Notes: generated from the sequence alone by a model not told the origin. A stretch of 64,000 bases of DNA from Thioalkalivibrio sp. AKL19 (GCF_000420165.1 NZ_ATUK01000011.1:1-64000); one strand, 5' to 3'. Counted from the first letter of the stretch, positions 46,776 to 56,927 are shown. Program-made: numbers and translations.

Positions 46776-47479
46776 GAGTGCTTGTCAGGGGTCTGGTCGT
46801 CGTGAGTGGCGTCGCCGGCGGAATCCGGATCCTGGTTCGATGACGGGCTGGACGCATCCGGCGTGCGGCGCTCGCGCACGGCCGGCTTCTTGCGTTCCGG
46901 CCGCGGGCCATCGGCGCTGCGCGCCTTCTGCTCGGCGGCCAGGGCGGGATCGTCGGTCATCAGGTTGCCGTCCAGGTTGCCCTGGGTCGGCACGCGGCGA
47001 ACCTCCGTGGGCTCCTCGGTCGTCGTCTTCTCCGACGTCTCCGGATCATCCTGCGCGTCGCCGGCAGCGGCCTCCGGGCTGCGCATGGAGGGCTTGTCCC
47101 GCACCGCGGGCTTGGACTTCTTCCCGGAGAGCGCCTCTTGCTCGCTGGAGGAGAGGTTCTTGCGCGTCTTCGGCGGGCCCTCGATGTCTTCCCGCAATCC
47201 GCGCTCGGTATCCTCGATATCCTCGCGCAGGCTGGTCTCGGTCTCGTCCATCATGTTCTTGAGCTGGCGGATCTCGCGGTCCTGGCTCTTCAGCATGTTG
47301 CGCAGCTCGTCGGTCTGCAGCTCCTGTTCGAAATCGGAGCGCACGCTGTGGACGAAGCGCCGGGTCTTGCCGACCCAGCGCCCGATCTCGCGTGCAAGAC
47401 CGGGCAGCCGCTCCGGCCCGACGACCAGAAGCGCCACCAGCACGATGATGATGATTTCCCAGAAGCCGATGTCGAACAT
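46772..47479 (-). CDS. tatB: Sec-independent translocase TatB
   Basis: 235 residues: N-terminal helix (FWEIIIIVLVALLVVGPERLP, with the GPERLP hinge of TatB), amphipathic helix (LAREIGRWVGKTRRFV) and a long charged coil and tail. It recognises twin-arginine substrates with TatC. Between tatA and tatC on the same strand. The tail is longer than in E. coli TatB (171), matching the tail seen on TatC. Confidence 0.95.
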   Translation of the reverse strand: MFDIGFWEIIIIVLVALLVVGPERLPGLAREIGRWVGKTRRFVHSVRSDFEQELQTDELRNMLKSQDREIRQLKNMMDETETSLREDIEDTERGLREDIEGPPKTRKNLSSSEQEALSGKKSKPAVRDKPSMRSPEAAAGDAQDDPETSEKTTTEEPTEVRRVPTQGNLDGNLMTDDPALAAEQKARSADGPRPERKKPAVRERRTPDASSPSSNQDPDSAGDATHDDQTPDKHS

Positions 47480-47523
47480 GGGCTACCGCCGCTCGAGCCG
47501 GTCCGTCGCGCCGGGCGCGACGT

Positions 47524-47814
47524 TCAGGACTTCTTGTCCGATTGCGAGGCGTCGGAATCCTTTTCGCTGCTCTTCTTGACCTCGGCGTCGACGACGCGGC
47601 CCTTCTCGTCGGTCTGGTCCTCGACCTCGGGCGGCTCGCCCTCTTCGCCTTCCTTCTTCTCTTCGGCGTCGGGATCCTTCACGGCCTGACGAAAATTCTT
47701 CATCGCCGAGCCGATATCCCCACCCATGTTGCGCAGCTTCTTCGTGCCGAACAGCAGCACGACGATCAACAGGATGATGAGGAGCTGCCAAATACTGATA
47801 CCACCAATACCCAT
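47524..47814 (-). CDS. tatA: Sec-independent translocase TatA
   Basis: 96 residues: [20 protein letters not shown] helix, the F-G-T-K-K-L hinge ([16 protein letters not shown]) typical of TatA, amphipathic helix, then an acidic tail ([16 protein letters not shown]). It forms the Tat pore. ATG 47814 is family-typical; an upstream in-frame extension is not coding. SoxY, with a Tat signal, is 4.6 kb upstream. Confidence 0.96.
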   Translation of the reverse strand: MGIGGISIWQLLIILLIVVLLFGTKKLRNMGGDIGSAMKNFRQAVKDPDAEEKKEGEEGEPPEVEDQTDEKGRVVDAEVKKSSEKDSDASQSDKKS

Positions 47815-47903
47815 GGACTCTGTTCTCCAGTCATACAACTTTGGGGTTAGCCTGAACGGCGCCAGGCCCATAATCAACTCTGGGGCACACCCGCCACCGG
47901 GGA

Positions 47904-48040
47904 CGTTCGTGCTGGAGTCGCTTTTTCTTCGCGGACAGGGCGCTGCGATTGCAGTGTAGCCGCGCCACATGAACGAACGCTTTACAGCCGGCGACTAAAT
48001 GAGCCCCCGCGGGGAAACACCGCTTAATGTACACGCTACG
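47904..48040. repeat. Degenerate relatives of the 50.6-kb inverted-repeat element
   Basis: Within the tatA-hisE gap (47815-48035), 47904-47960 resembles the subterminal part of the 50618-50918 element (shared GGAGTCGCTTTT-like block, then CAAGGCGC/CAGGGCGC and GCAGT). At 48012-48035 GGAAACACCGCTTAATGTACACGCT-like sequence parallels its terminus (20 bases or fewer matching: GGAAACAC and TGTACACGCT). Order is rearranged, so these look like remnants. Confidence 0.45.
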
Positions 48041-48404
48041 AATGGTCGGACCGGCGACCACTGGTTTCGCGCGCAGCCTTCTCGGCGACGCCCGACAGGC
48101 CGAAACGCCGGCCCAGTTCATCGAGGACATCGTCCGGGTGTCGTCCGCGGGCCGCGAGCACTACCAGGGCATGAAACCACAGGTCGGCCATTTCTGACAC
48201 CAGGGCGTCGGTGTCGTCATTCTTGGCCGCGATCAGCGTCTCCGCCGATTCCTCGCCCAGTTTCTTGAGCATCTCGTCCAGCCCGCGCGCGTGAAGCTTC
48301 GCCACGTAGGACTGCTCCGGGTCGGCCTGGCGGCGCTGCTCGATCACCTCGGCGAGCGCGGAAAGCACCTCGGCACCACCCGGACGGGGAGTCGAATCGG
48401 TCAT
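48036..48404 (-). CDS. hisE: Phosphoribosyl-ATP pyrophosphatase
   Basis: 122-residue MazG-fold enzyme, step 2 of histidine synthesis. Motif [15 protein letters not shown] and [13 protein letters not shown] carry the metal-binding Glu/Asp. It is a separate gene, not fused to hisI as in enterics; hisI is not present in this window. ATG overlaps the hisF stop (ATGA). Confidence 0.95.
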   Translation of the reverse strand: MTDSTPRPGGAEVLSALAEVIEQRRQADPEQSYVAKLHARGLDEMLKKLGEESAETLIAAKNDDTDALVSEMADLWFHALVVLAARGRHPDDVLDELGRRFGLSGVAEKAARETSGRRSDHS

Positions 48405-49195
48405 TGCGCGGCGACCTCGGCGTCGTTCGGCCGCACCGGGACGCCGGCGGCCGCCATCGCGTCCTTGGCCTCGCCCACCGTGTGCTGACCAAAGTGAAAG
48501 ATACTGGCCGCCAGCACGGCATCGGCATGGCCCTCGGTCACGCCCTCCACCAGGTGCCGCAGTTCACCGACCCCGCCCGAAGCAATCACCGGCACGCCGA
48601 CCGCATCGCTGACCGCGCGGGTCAGCGGCAGGTCGAAGCCGATGCGGGTGCCGTCACGATCCATGCTCGTCAGCAGGATCTCGCCAGCCCCCAGGGACTC
48701 CATACGCTGCGCCCACTCGACCACGTCCAGACCGGTCTCGCGGCGACCTCCGTGGGTAAAGACCTCCCAGCGCGGTGGTTCATTCCCCGTGCTGACCTGC
48801 TTGGCGTCGATCGCGACCACGATGCACTGGCTGCCGACCCAGTCGGCGGCCTCGCGCACCAGCTCGGGCCGGTGCACCGCGGCGGTGTTGATGGAGACCT
48901 TGTCGGCCCCGGCGTTCAGCAGGCGGCGGATGTCCTCCACCGCGCGCACGCCCCCGCCCACGGTCAGCGGGATAAACACCTCGCGGGCCACCGCCTCGAC
49001 CACGTGCAGGATGGTCTCGCGGTCGTCGCTGGAGGCGGTGATGTCGAGGAAGGTGATCTCGTCCGCGCCCTGGGCGTTGTAGCGCCGGGCGATCTCCACC
49101 GGATCGCCGGCATCGCGGATGCCCACGAAGTTGACGCCCTTGACCACGCGGCCGGCATCGACATCCAGGCAGGGGATGATGCGCTTGGCGAGCAT
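48401..49195 (-). CDS. hisF: Imidazole glycerol phosphate synthase subunit HisF
   Basis: 264-residue TIM barrel, cyclase half of the HisFH complex. It starts [20 protein letters not shown]; the catalytic Asp are D11 (CLDVD) and the Asp in TSMDRDGT. Two bases separate its ATG from the hisA stop. Normal length plus about 8 residues at the C-terminus. Confidence 0.97.
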   Translation of the reverse strand: MLAKRIIPCLDVDAGRVVKGVNFVGIRDAGDPVEIARRYNAQGADEITFLDITASSDDRETILHVVEAVAREVFIPLTVGGGVRAVEDIRRLLNAGADKVSINTAAVHRPELVREAADWVGSQCIVVAIDAKQVSTGNEPPRWEVFTHGGRRETGLDVVEWAQRMESLGAGEILLTSMDRDGTRIGFDLPLTRAVSDAVGVPVIASGGVGELRHLVEGVTEGHADAVLAASIFHFGQHTVGEAKDAMAAAGVPVRPNDAEVAAQ

Positions 49196-49196
49196 C

Positions 49197-49925
49197 TCAG
49201 GTCGCGAGGGCCTTGCGGGCCTCCTCCAGGGTGAAGGCGCCGTCGTACAAGGCCCGGCCGACGATGGCGCCGGTGATGCCGTCCTCCTCGCGCGCGGCGA
49301 GGTTGCGCAGGTCGTCCAGCGAACTGATGCCGCCGGAGGCGATCACCGGCACCCGCACGTTGCTCGCCAGGCGCGCGGTGGCCTCCACGTTGGGGCCCTT
49401 CATCATCCCGTCGCGGGCGATGTCAGTGTAGACAAAGGCCACCACGCCGTCGGCCTCGAAGTGCTGGGCCAGATCGATCACGTCGTGGTGCGACAGCTTG
49501 GACCAGCCATCCACCGCCAGCTTGCCGTCCTTGGCATCCAGCCCGACGATGATACGGCCGGGAAACTCCAGGCACAGGTCGTTCACGAAGTGCGGGGCGC
49601 TGACGGCGCGGGTGCCGATGATCACGAACTCCACCCCGGCGTCCAGGTAGGCCTGGACCGTGTCCTCGTCACGCACGCCGCCGCCGATCTGGATCGGCAA
49701 CTCGGGGAAGGCCTTGGCGATCGCGTGCACCGCCTGGGCATTGCGTGGCTGGCCGGCGAAGGCGCCATCGAGATCGACGATATGCAACCGCTCGGCCCCG
49801 GCATCCACCCAGCGCTTTGCCATCTCCACCGGGTCCTCGCCGAACACGGTGGAATCGTCCATGTTCCCCTGACGCAGGCGAACGCACTTGCCTTCCTTCA
49901 GATCGATTGCGGGAATGACCAGCAT
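49197..49925 (-). CDS. hisA: ProFAR isomerase HisA
   Basis: 242-residue TIM barrel that isomerises the aminoaldose intermediate (Amadori step). Start [17 protein letters not shown] fixes ATG 49925; acid/base residues are D8 (AIDLK) and the Asp in YTDIARDG. It lies 10 bases after hisH. Confidence 0.97.
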   Translation of the reverse strand: MLVIPAIDLKEGKCVRLRQGNMDDSTVFGEDPVEMAKRWVDAGAERLHIVDLDGAFAGQPRNAQAVHAIAKAFPELPIQIGGGVRDEDTVQAYLDAGVEFVIIGTRAVSAPHFVNDLCLEFPGRIIVGLDAKDGKLAVDGWSKLSHHDVIDLAQHFEADGVVAFVYTDIARDGMMKGPNVEATARLASNVRVPVIASGGISSLDDLRNLAAREEDGITGAIVGRALYDGAFTLEEARKALAT

Positions 49926-49935
49926 CTTCGACTCC

Positions 49936-50592
49936 TCACGACGCCCCGGGACCGTCTCCGTCCCAGCGCAGAAAGTTGTGCAGCAGGCGCAGCCCGCAGG
50001 CGGCGCTCTTCTCCGGATGGCACTGCATGGTGAACAACGAGCCCCGCGCCAGTGCCGAGGCAAAGGTCTCGCCGTAATCGGTGCGCCCGGCCACATCGGC
50101 CTCGCGCTCGGGCTGCACCCGGTAACTGTGGACGAAATAGAACCACGGGGTTTCCGGCAGGCCGTGCCACAGGGGATGCTCCTGCGCCGGCAGCACGCGG
50201 TTCCAGCCCATGTGCGGGATCTTCAGGCGCCGGCCATCCGCACCCTGCATGGCGGGGAAGCGCGCGACCCGGCCCGGCAGGATACCCAGCAGGTCGACAC
50301 CGCCACTCTCCTCGCTGGCGTCCATCAGGATCTGCTGGCCCAGGCACAGGCCCAGGAACGGGCGGTCCGCCGCCAGCTCCGGCAGCAGCCGGTCGAGCCC
50401 GCGACTCGACAGCGCCTGCATGGCGTCCCCGGCCGCGCCCTGGCCGGGAAACACCAACCGGTCGGCCTCGCGCAGGGTCTCGGGGTCGTCGGTCAGCAGT
50501 ACGCGCTGGTCGCCCGCGGCCTCGTGCTCCAGTGCACGCACGACCGAGTGCAGATTCCCCATGCCGTAATCGATGACGGCAACAGTTTCCAT
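49936..50592 (-). CDS. hisH: Imidazole glycerol phosphate synthase subunit HisH
   Basis: 218-residue class I glutaminase partner of HisF. It has the nucleophile Cys in GLCLGQQ and the His-Glu pair in CHPEKS; N-terminal [14 protein letters not shown] is standard. Its upstream neighbour hisB is separated by the 301-bp inverted-repeat element. Confidence 0.97.
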   Translation of the reverse strand: METVAVIDYGMGNLHSVVRALEHEAAGDQRVLLTDDPETLREADRLVFPGQGAAGDAMQALSSRGLDRLLPELAADRPFLGLCLGQQILMDASEESGGVDLLGILPGRVARFPAMQGADGRRLKIPHMGWNRVLPAQEHPLWHGLPETPWFYFVHSYRVQPEREADVAGRTDYGETFASALARGSLFTMQCHPEKSAACGLRLLHNFLRWDGDGPGAS

Positions 50593-50617
50593 GGCCGGTT
50601 CTCGTCCGTTGGTCCGT

Positions 50618-50918
50618 TAAGGAAACACTGATCCATGTACACGCTCGCGCTCGAGTCGCTTTTGCGTGCGAACAAGGCGCGGTGACTGCCGTGCAGTCAT
50701 TCTGCACAAAGGAACCGCAACGCCGTGCGCGCGCCCGTTTTTGATAACAACAGGCGGCCGAGCCCCTTGGGGTTGGCACCCCAGGTTCCCCGATCCGGCG
50801 TTGCGCCCCGAATCCATCAAGACCGGGCGGGTAGAACCACTACCCACTGCGCACCGCGCCTTGTCTCGGAAAACCTGGGGTACCAACGCGAGTGTGTACA
50901 TGGATCAGTGTTTCCTTA
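50618..50918. mobile_element. 301-bp MITE-like element inserted between hisB and hisH
   Basis: Perfect 25-bp terminal inverted repeats lie at 50618-50642 and 50894-50918 (outer bases TAAGGAAACACTGATCC, then ATGTACAC). Similarity between the arms continues further in (ACAAGGCGCGGTG near 50673 and its complement near 50856). No protein is encoded. The right terminus supplies the TAA stop codon of hisB. No clear target duplication was seen. Confidence 0.8.
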
Positions 50919-51509
50919 GAGACTGCCCTTGGTGGACGGCGTGATCCCCGCCGAGCGCGGATCGAGCTCGGCCGCCACCCGCAGGGCGCGGCCAAGGGCC
51001 TTGAAGATGGTCTCGGCGACATGGTGCGCGTTGTCCCCGCGCAGGCAGTCGATGTGCAGGGTCATCCAGCCGTGGTTGACCAGCCCCTGGAAGAACTCGT
51101 GGAACAGATCAACATCGAACTCGCCGATGTGCGAGCGGCGGAAGTCGGCATGCATCTCCAGCCCCGGGCGCCCGGAGAAATCGATCACCACGCGCGACAG
51201 CGCCTCGTCCAGCGGGACGTAGGCATGGCCATAGCGGCGGATACCCTTCTTGTCTCCCAGGGCCTTCACCAGCGCCTGGCCCAGGGTGATCCCGATGTCC
51301 TCCACCGTGTGGTGGGCATCGATGTGCAGGTCGCCCTCGGCACGCACGTCGAGATCCACCAGACCGTGGCGGGCCACCTGGTCCAGCATGTGATCGAGGA
51401 ACGGGATGCCGGTCTCGAGGTGGCTCTGGCCGGTACCGTCGAGATTCAGCTCGATGGCGATCCGGGTCTCCAGGGTGTCGCGGCGGACGGATGCGGTACG
51501 TTCAGTCAT
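50916..51509 (-). CDS. hisB: Imidazoleglycerol-phosphate dehydratase
   Basis: 197-residue monofunctional enzyme (no phosphatase domain). Manganese motifs [10 protein letters not shown] and DNAHHVAET are both complete, and FLDHMLDQ and the C-terminal STKGSL are present. The stop codon TAA (50918-50916) is the first three bases of the inserted element, yet the protein ends as in other bacteria, so function should be intact. Confidence 0.96.
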   Translation of the reverse strand: MTERTASVRRDTLETRIAIELNLDGTGQSHLETGIPFLDHMLDQVARHGLVDLDVRAEGDLHIDAHHTVEDIGITLGQALVKALGDKKGIRRYGHAYVPLDEALSRVVIDFSGRPGLEMHADFRRSHIGEFDVDLFHEFFQGLVNHGWMTLHIDCLRGDNAHHVAETIFKALGRALRVAAELDPRSAGITPSTKGSL

Positions 51510-51577
51510 GTTCCGGTTCAGGCACGGTAAAAGGCCAGTGTAGCAAGGCTGGCGCCCGCCCGGTATGACCGCGGGCG

Positions 51578-51970
51578 TTATCCGCGCGGGCCCAGCTTCG
51601 GCCCCACCAGCAACGCCTCCGGGACAGCCTCCTGGATGGCGCAGGGCAGTTCACTGCAAAGCCCCGGCCGCGCGGTCAGCGAGACCCACAGGGTGTTCAG
51701 TTTCAGGTTCAGCTCGACGAACGCGATATCGGCGCCGTAGCCGTTCAACACCTGTTCGATGGCGCGGGCCCGGGCGTGGAGCTCGTCGCGCGGACGCTCG
51801 CGCAGGCCCGGGATCAGCATCATGAAGTCGGCCAGGCGGCGCCCTTCTGCATCGCGACGGGGCAGACGCTGCCACAGGGGCTGGTGGGGCTCGAGGAGCA
51901 GGGCCGGGCGCAGGGCTGGATCGGCCTCGCGAGGCGCGGGGGAATCGGGGGACATGGCGATTCTCGGCAT
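51578..51970 (-). CDS. Conserved hypothetical protein upstream of hisB
   Basis: 130 residues from ATG 51970, which has GGAAAGG five bases upstream; an alternative ATG lies five codons in. Pro/Arg-rich N-terminal half, then an alpha/beta part ([30 protein letters not shown]) that may be a ferredoxin-like fold. No motif I recognise. Two Cys near the C-terminus (GLCSELPC). First gene of the his-tat series, 68 bases ahead of hisB. Confidence 0.6.
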   Translation of the reverse strand: MPRIAMSPDSPAPREADPALRPALLLEPHQPLWQRLPRRDAEGRRLADFMMLIPGLRERPRDELHARARAIEQVLNGYGADIAFVELNLKLNTLWVSLTARPGLCSELPCAIQEAVPEALLVGPKLGPRG

Positions 51971-52037
51971 GGACCTTTCCGGAGTCTAGCAGGCTGCCAG
52001 GCCAGAAGGTCCGCACCAGGACGGCTTTCCCGGACAC

Positions 52038-52064
52038 AAAAAAGCCGGGGACAAGCCCCGGCTT
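52038..52064 (-). terminator. Intrinsic terminator after soxYZ
   Basis: AAGCCGGGG (52042-52050) pairs with CCCCGGCTT (52056-52064). On the minus strand it is followed by six T (52043-52038). A second hairpin, AAAGAGA/TCTCTTT, lies between it and the soxZ stop (52070-52091). Confidence 0.92.
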
Positions 52065-52093
52065 CTACTAAAGAGAACTGAAGCTCTCTTTAA

Positions 52094-52378
52094 TTACCGC
52101 ACTTCGACCTCGGTCGAGTCGGATTCACCCTTGTTGTCCGTCCAGGAGATGGACACGGTGTCACCGGAAGAACCGTCGATCTCGGTCTGCAGGAACGGGT
52201 TGCGGGAGACGGTGTAGTTCCAGTTGGCGGTCAGCACGTTGCTGCCGTTACGGGCTACTTCCACGGTCTCGATGAAGTGCGGGCCACCGTCGTCATCGGG
52301 GACGAGCATGTCGTGGCTGATGAGCGCACGGATGTTGATTACGCCGTTGCTTTCCTGGGCGCGAACTCGAATAGACAT
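52094..52378 (-). CDS. soxZ: Sulfur-oxidation carrier subunit SoxZ
   Basis: 94-residue beta-sandwich partner of SoxY. Family segments are the alternating start SIRVRAQ, ALISHDM, HFIETVEVARNG, VSRNPFL and the closing VSISWTDNKGES. The SoxYZ dimer holds sulfur intermediates during thiosulfate oxidation. It follows soxY by 46 bases. RBS region AAACCTCCAGT on the plus strand reads as ACTGGAGGTTT. Confidence 0.93.
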   Translation of the reverse strand: MSIRVRAQESNGVINIRALISHDMLVPDDDGGPHFIETVEVARNGSNVLTANWNYTVSRNPFLQTEIDGSSGDTVSISWTDNKGESDSTEVEVR

Positions 52379-52424
52379 ATCTTAAACCTCCAGTAGTGTT
52401 CGGATCAGCGGTTGGGGGTCGGCG

Positions 52425-52895
52425 TTAGCCGCCGCAGCCACCGACCGTGACCTTCACTTCTTGAACCGTCTTGTACCAGGTGTCGCCCGACTTCACGGCG
52501 GCGACCACGTTGGAGGACTCGCCCATGCGGATACGGCCGGAGACGTTCGCGTGCGCGCCGTCAGCCAGGACGTAGTGGGCGGTCAGCGGCTGATTGTTCA
52601 GCTCGACGAACACGGCCATTTCGGTCACGTTGTCCAGGCCGGACTCGATCGACACCGGAACCACGGCGCCGTTTTCGGCGATTTCCGGGGCGCTCAGGGT
52701 GACGTCACCATCGGCGATGTCGCTGGAGCCGGTGACGGCTTCCATGGCGGCTTCGAGGCCTTCGGCGCCGAAGGCCTCGGACGGCCAGGCGGCGAGCAGC
52801 TTGCTCGGGGCGAGCAGACCGGCCCCGACGGCGACACCGACAGTACCGGCGGCGAGAGTGCCTTTCAGGAAGACACGGCGCTTGGTGCTAATCAT
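52425..52895 (-). CDS. soxY: Sulfur-oxidation carrier subunit SoxY
   Basis: 156 residues. A twin-arginine signal (KRRVFLKGTLAAG, residues 5-17) directs export. The C-terminal GGCGG carries the carrier Cys (C154) to which sulfane intermediates are attached. ATG 52895 has GAGGAGAT upstream. Other sox genes (soxAX, soxB, soxCD) are not here; lone soxYZ is common in Ectothiorhodospiraceae with dispersed sox loci. Confidence 0.94.
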   Translation of the reverse strand: MISTKRRVFLKGTLAAGTVGVAVGAGLLAPSKLLAAWPSEAFGAEGLEAAMEAVTGSSDIADGDVTLSAPEIAENGAVVPVSIESGLDNVTEMAVFVELNNQPLTAHYVLADGAHANVSGRIRMGESSNVVAAVKSGDTWYKTVQEVKVTVGGCGG

Positions 52896-53098
52896 GGATG
52901 ATCTCCTCTCATCTTGTGGGTCAGTTCCGGATAATCCGGGGACGTCCTGGCGGCAAGCCGCGATGACGTCTGTTGCATTGGACGGCGACCTGCATGGGTC
53001 TATTCCCTGCGGATCGGGCTCCGCCCCCTGACCAGCTTCAGTGGTCTTTTGCTGGTCTCGCAGATGCATCGTCCCAAACCTGGCTGAATCATTGATGA

Positions 53099-53117
53099 AC
53101 GAATCATCGCGATTCGT
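53099..53117. promoter_or_regulatory. Palindrome between soxY and lptM
   Basis: ACGAATC-ATCGC-GATTCGT is a perfect 7-bp dyad with a 5-base spacer, about 200 bases before soxY and 117 before lptM. It could be an operator for either divergent unit. Nothing else is clear in the 338-base gap 52896-53233. Confidence 0.4.
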
Positions 53118-53233
53118 GATCGGGCGAATTTCGTCCGGGAGGACGCGGCGGCGTTGAGCCCTGCCACCTGAAGCCAGCGGCGTATCAATGGCACACTATC
53201 GCCCTTCAATGCAACGAAGACCCGGACCCGACC

Positions 53234-53365
53234 ATGTTCTCCTGCAAGGCCCAATGGCTGTTGATTGCCGTGATCGTCGTGCTTGGCACGATGCAGATGC
53301 TCGCCTCCTGCGGCCAGAAGGGCGATCTCTACCTGCCCGATGACGAGGAAACCGAGGAGCGCTGA
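53234..53365 (+). CDS. lptM: LPS-assembly lipoprotein LptM (YifL)
   Basis: 43 residues. Signal helix WLLIAVIVVLGTMQM, lipobox LASC with C26 as lipidation site, then the hallmark CGQKGDLYLP and a short acidic tail. LptM assists LptD maturation in the outer membrane. It lies 31 bases ahead of lysA, close to dapF, as yifL is in E. coli. Confidence 0.88.
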   Translation: MFSCKAQWLLIAVIVVLGTMQMLASCGQKGDLYLPDDEETEER

Positions 53366-53396
53366 GCCCGTAATGATCCCACTGAAGGACCACTAG

Positions 53397-54686
53397 ATGG
53401 ACTATTTCGATTATCACGGCGACACCCTGCACTGCGAGGGGGTGGCCCTGGACGGCCTGGCCGATCTGGTCGGCACCCCCGCGTACGTGTATTCCCGCGC
53501 CACGCTGGAGCGCCACTACCGCGCGTTCAGCGAGGCCCTCATCGGGACCCCGCACCAGGTCTGCTTCGCCGTGAAGGCCAACTCCGCGCTGGGCGTGCTG
53601 AACGTGCTCGCGCGCCTGGGCGCCGGGTTCGACATCGTCTCCGGGGGCGAACTGGAACGCGTGCTGCGCGCCGGGGGCGACCCGGCGAGGGTGGTGTTCT
53701 CCGGGGTGGGCAAGACCGCCGCCGAGATGCGCCGGGCGCTGGAGGTCGGCATCCACTGCTTCAATGTCGAGTCCGCCCCGGAGCTGGACCGGCTGGAGGC
53801 GGTCGCCGCGGACATGGGGGTACAGGCCCCGGTGTCGATCCGGGTGAACCCGGACGTCGACGCCGAGACCCACCCCTATATCGCCACTGGTCTGCGCGAG
53901 AACAAGTTCGGCGTCGCCATCGAGGAGGCGCCGGCGCTGTATGCCCGGGTGCGTGACAGCGAACACCTGGAGGCAACCGGCGTCGACTTCCATATCGGCT
54001 CGCAACTCACGCGCATCGATCCGTTCACCGATGCGTTGAAGCGCGTGCTGGCACTGGTCGACCAGCTGGCTGCGGACGGTATCGAGCTGGAGCACATCGA
54101 CGTCGGCGGTGGGCTGGGCGTGCGCTACCGCGACGAGACGCCGCCGGAACCGGATGCCTGGGCCAGCGCCCTGCGCGAGGTCCTGGACGATCGTCCGCTG
54201 AAGGTATTGCTGGAGCCGGGGCGCGCCATTGCCGCGAATGCCGGCGCATTCCTGACCCGGGTGGAATACCTGAAGCACACCGAGGCGCACGACTTCGCGA
54301 TCGTCGACGGCGCGATGAACGACCTGCTGCGCCCGGCGCTGTACGGCGCCTGGCAGGAGATCGTGCCGGTGGTGCAGCGCCACGACACCGAGACCCGCAC
54401 CTACGACATCGTCGGCCCGGTCTGCGAGACCGGCGACTTCCTCGGGCGCGAACGCGAACTGGCGCTGGCCGCCGGCGACCTGCTGGCGGTGCGCTCGGCC
54501 GGCGCCTACGGCTATGTGATGGCCGGCAACTACAACTCGCGCCCGCGCCCGCCGGAGGTGATGGTCGACGGCGACCACTTCCAGATCATCAACCGCCGCG
54601 AGCAGGTGGATCATCTGATGATGCGCGAGAGCATGCTGCCGCAGGATGCCGACGACGAGAACCCGCCCGGGAGCGTGGAACCATGA
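53397..54686 (+). CDS. lysA: Diaminopimelate decarboxylase
   Basis: 429-residue PLP enzyme, last step of lysine synthesis. PLP lysine is K60 (FAVKANS). HIGSQ, GGGLGV, EPGRAI, CETGDF and GAYGYVMAGNYNSR are the remaining PLP and substrate motifs. Its stop overlaps the methyltransferase ATG (ATGA). Operon lptM-lysA-methyltransferase-dapF. Confidence 0.97.
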   Translation: MDYFDYHGDTLHCEGVALDGLADLVGTPAYVYSRATLERHYRAFSEALIGTPHQVCFAVKANSALGVLNVLARLGAGFDIVSGGELERVLRAGGDPARVVFSGVGKTAAEMRRALEVGIHCFNVESAPELDRLEAVAADMGVQAPVSIRVNPDVDAETHPYIATGLRENKFGVAIEEAPALYARVRDSEHLEATGVDFHIGSQLTRIDPFTDALKRVLALVDQLAADGIELEHIDVGGGLGVRYRDETPPEPDAWASALREVLDDRPLKVLLEPGRAIAANAGAFLTRVEYLKHTEAHDFAIVDGAMNDLLRPALYGAWQEIVPVVQRHDTETRTYDIVGPVCETGDFLGRERELALAAGDLLAVRSAGAYGYVMAGNYNSRPRPPEVMVDGDHFQIINRREQVDHLMMRESMLPQDADDENPPGSVEP

Positions 54687-55357
54687 TCCCGCGCCAGCCC
54701 GAACCGGAGCTGATGCTGGAGCCGGAGCAGGCCCGCGCCTACGCCGAGGCCGACTTCGCCGCCCCGCACGAGGGCTTCGTGGATGCCTACACCGAGACGT
54801 TCCCGGGCCCGGTCAGCGGACCGGTGCTGGATCTCGGATGTGGCCCCGGCGATGTCTCGCTGCGCTTCGCCGCACGCTACCCCGACTGCGAGGTCGACGG
54901 CCTCGACGGTGCCCCCGCAATGCTGGCCGCGGGTGACGCGCTGATGGCGGGCCACCCGGCGGCCGGCCGCGTACATCTGTCCGCGGGCTGCCTGCCCGAC
55001 GCGCGGGGCCCGCGGGCCCCGTACGCCACGATTATCAGCAACTCCCTGCTGCATCACCTGCACGACCCGGCGGTGCTGTGGCAGGCAATCCGTCGCGACG
55101 GCGCACCGGGCGCGGCAGTGTTCATCATGGACCTGCGGCGCCCGGACTCGACGGAGGCGGTCCAGGCCCTGGTGGCACAGTACGCGGCCGACGACCCGCC
55201 GGTTCTGCGCCGCGACTTCGAGCACTCCCTGCACGCCGCCTTCACTCCCGACGAGGTCCGCGACCAGCTGGCCGCCGCCGGGCTCCACGGTTTCACGGTC
55301 CGCGCCACCTCGGACCGGCACATGATCATCTTCGGGCACTTGCCGGAGGCCGTCTGA
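54683..55357 (+). CDS. Class I SAM-dependent methyltransferase
   Basis: 224 residues. SAM motif I is [12 protein letters not shown] (48-59), acidic motif II is [11 protein letters not shown], and post-motif [10 protein letters not shown] resembles ubiquinone/trans-aconitate-type methyltransferases. Substrate unknown. It is inserted between lysA and dapF with ATGA overlaps on both sides, so it is translated with the lysine genes. Confidence 0.88.
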   Translation: MIPRQPEPELMLEPEQARAYAEADFAAPHEGFVDAYTETFPGPVSGPVLDLGCGPGDVSLRFAARYPDCEVDGLDGAPAMLAAGDALMAGHPAAGRVHLSAGCLPDARGPRAPYATIISNSLLHHLHDPAVLWQAIRRDGAPGAAVFIMDLRRPDSTEAVQALVAQYAADDPPVLRRDFEHSLHAAFTPDEVRDQLAAAGLHGFTVRATSDRHMIIFGHLPEAV

Positions 55358-56193
55358 TGCGCCTGGAATTCACCAAGATGCACGGGCTGGGCAACGACTT
55401 CGTCGTAATCGACGGCATCCGCCAGTCGGTGCGGCTGGACGAGCCGGCGCTGCGCCATCTTGCGGATCGCCACTTCGGGGTCGGCTGCGACCAGATCCTG
55501 CTGGTGGAAAACCCCGGCGATCCGGCACAGGCTCTGTTCCGCTACCGCATCTTCAATGCCGATGGCTCCGAGGTCGAGCAGTGCGGCAACGGCGCGCGCT
55601 GCTTCGCCCGCTTCGTGCGCGAACAGGGCCTGACCGAGGCGCGCGAGATCCCGGTCGAGACCCTGGGCGGGCGCATCGTGCTGCATGTCGAGGACGACGA
55701 ACGCGTGCGCGTCGACATGGGACGCCCCGAGTTCGCGCCGGCGCGCATCCCGCTGGTCGCCGAGGGCGAGGCCGACGCCTACACCCTGGACGTGCAGGGC
55801 CACTCGATCACCCTCGGGGCGGTCTCCATGGGCAACCCGCATGCGGTGATCCTGGTCGACGACGTTGCCCGCGCGCCGGTGGCCGAGATCGGCCCGGTCA
55901 TCGAGCGCCACGAAAGCTTCCCCCGGCGGGTGAACGTCGGCTTTGCCGCGCTGCGCGACCGCGGGCATGTCGACCTGCGGGTGTTCGAACGCGGGGTCGG
56001 GGAGACCCTGGCCTGCGGCAGCGGCGCCGCCGCCGCGATGGCCGTCCTGCGCCGCCGCGGCCTGGTCGACGACGACGTCGAGGTGGCCCTGCCGGGCGGG
56101 ACCCTTGTGCTAAGCTGGAACGGACAGGCCGAGGCACCGGTTTGGCTGACCGGGCCGGCCACCACGGTATTCAACGGCTGGATCGATCTATGA
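55357..56193 (+). CDS. dapF: Diaminopimelate epimerase
   Basis: 278 residues. It converts LL- to meso-diaminopimelate. Catalytic cysteines are C76 (QCGNGARC) and C220 (ETLACGSGA). Start [19 protein letters not shown] (19 residues) is standard; ATG 55357 overlaps the upstream TGA. Its own stop overlaps the next ATG. Confidence 0.97.
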   Translation: MRLEFTKMHGLGNDFVVIDGIRQSVRLDEPALRHLADRHFGVGCDQILLVENPGDPAQALFRYRIFNADGSEVEQCGNGARCFARFVREQGLTEAREIPVETLGGRIVLHVEDDERVRVDMGRPEFAPARIPLVAEGEADAYTLDVQGHSITLGAVSMGNPHAVILVDDVARAPVAEIGPVIERHESFPRRVNVGFAALRDRGHVDLRVFERGVGETLACGSGAAAAMAVLRRRGLVDDDVEVALPGGTLVLSWNGQAEAPVWLTGPATTVFNGWIDL

Positions 56194-56927
56194 CTGGGCA
56201 ATCCTCCAACGCCTCTGCTGCAGAGACCGCGAAGACCCGCACAACAAAGAACCACCCCAAAGACGCGATCAGCGCGGCCGATGTCGAGGCCTATCTGCGC
56301 GAACACCCCGACTTCTTCCAGGACCACCTGCCGCTGCTGGACATCCTGCGCCTGCCGCACCCGACCGGCGGCGCGGTATCGCTGCTGGAGCGCCAGGTCG
56401 CCCTGCTGCGCGAGAAGCACCGGGCAATGGAACAGCACATGGGCGAGCTGGTCGAGCGCGCCCGCGACAACGAGCGCATGGGCCAGCACCTGCACGAACT
56501 GGCCAAGACCCTGATGCGCGCCGAGAACCTGGACGCCGTGCTGGCACTGACCCAGGACGCCCTGCGCAACGAACTGGGCGCGGAGCGCGTCAGTATCCGC
56601 CTGGCGCACCGCGAGGTCGACGACCTGCATGCCCTGGACACCGCCGAACTGGGCACCTTCGACCCGCTGTTCAGTCGCGGCAAGGCACAGTGCGGCCGGG
56701 TGCCGGCCGAGATGCTGGACGTGCTGTTCGACGACGCCGAAGAGATCGGCTCGGCCATCCTGATGCCGCTGGGCGACGAATCCGACCGCATCGGCGTGCT
56801 CGGCCTGGCCAGCGAGTCCGCGGACCGCTTCCAGCCCGACATGGGCACCTATTTCGTCACCCATATCGGCGACCTGCTGGCCGAATCGATCCGCTGCCAT
56901 GTCGAGCGGACCCACGCCGCGGCCTGA
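56190..56927 (+). CDS. DUF484 family protein
   Basis: 245 residues. The N-terminal [17 protein letters not shown] and [21 protein letters not shown] are family signatures, followed by a coiled region ([19 protein letters not shown]) and a GAF-like domain. In E. coli the homologue yigA lies between dapF and xerC, as here. Function unknown. Overlaps xerC by 29 bases. Confidence 0.92.
   Translation: MTGQSSNASAAETAKTRTTKNHPKDAISAADVEAYLREHPDFFQDHLPLLDILRLPHPTGGAVSLLERQVALLREKHRAMEQHMGELVERARDNERMGQHLHELAKTLMRAENLDAVLALTQDALRNELGAERVSIRLAHREVDDLHALDTAELGTFDPLFSRGKAQCGRVPAEMLDVLFDDAEEIGSAILMPLGDESDRIGVLGLASESADRFQPDMGTYFVTHIGDLLAESIRCHVERTHAAA

Noticed and set aside
53000-53254. 84-codon minus-strand frame upstream of soxY
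   Set aside because: Overlaps the lptM start on the other strand and has no family features.
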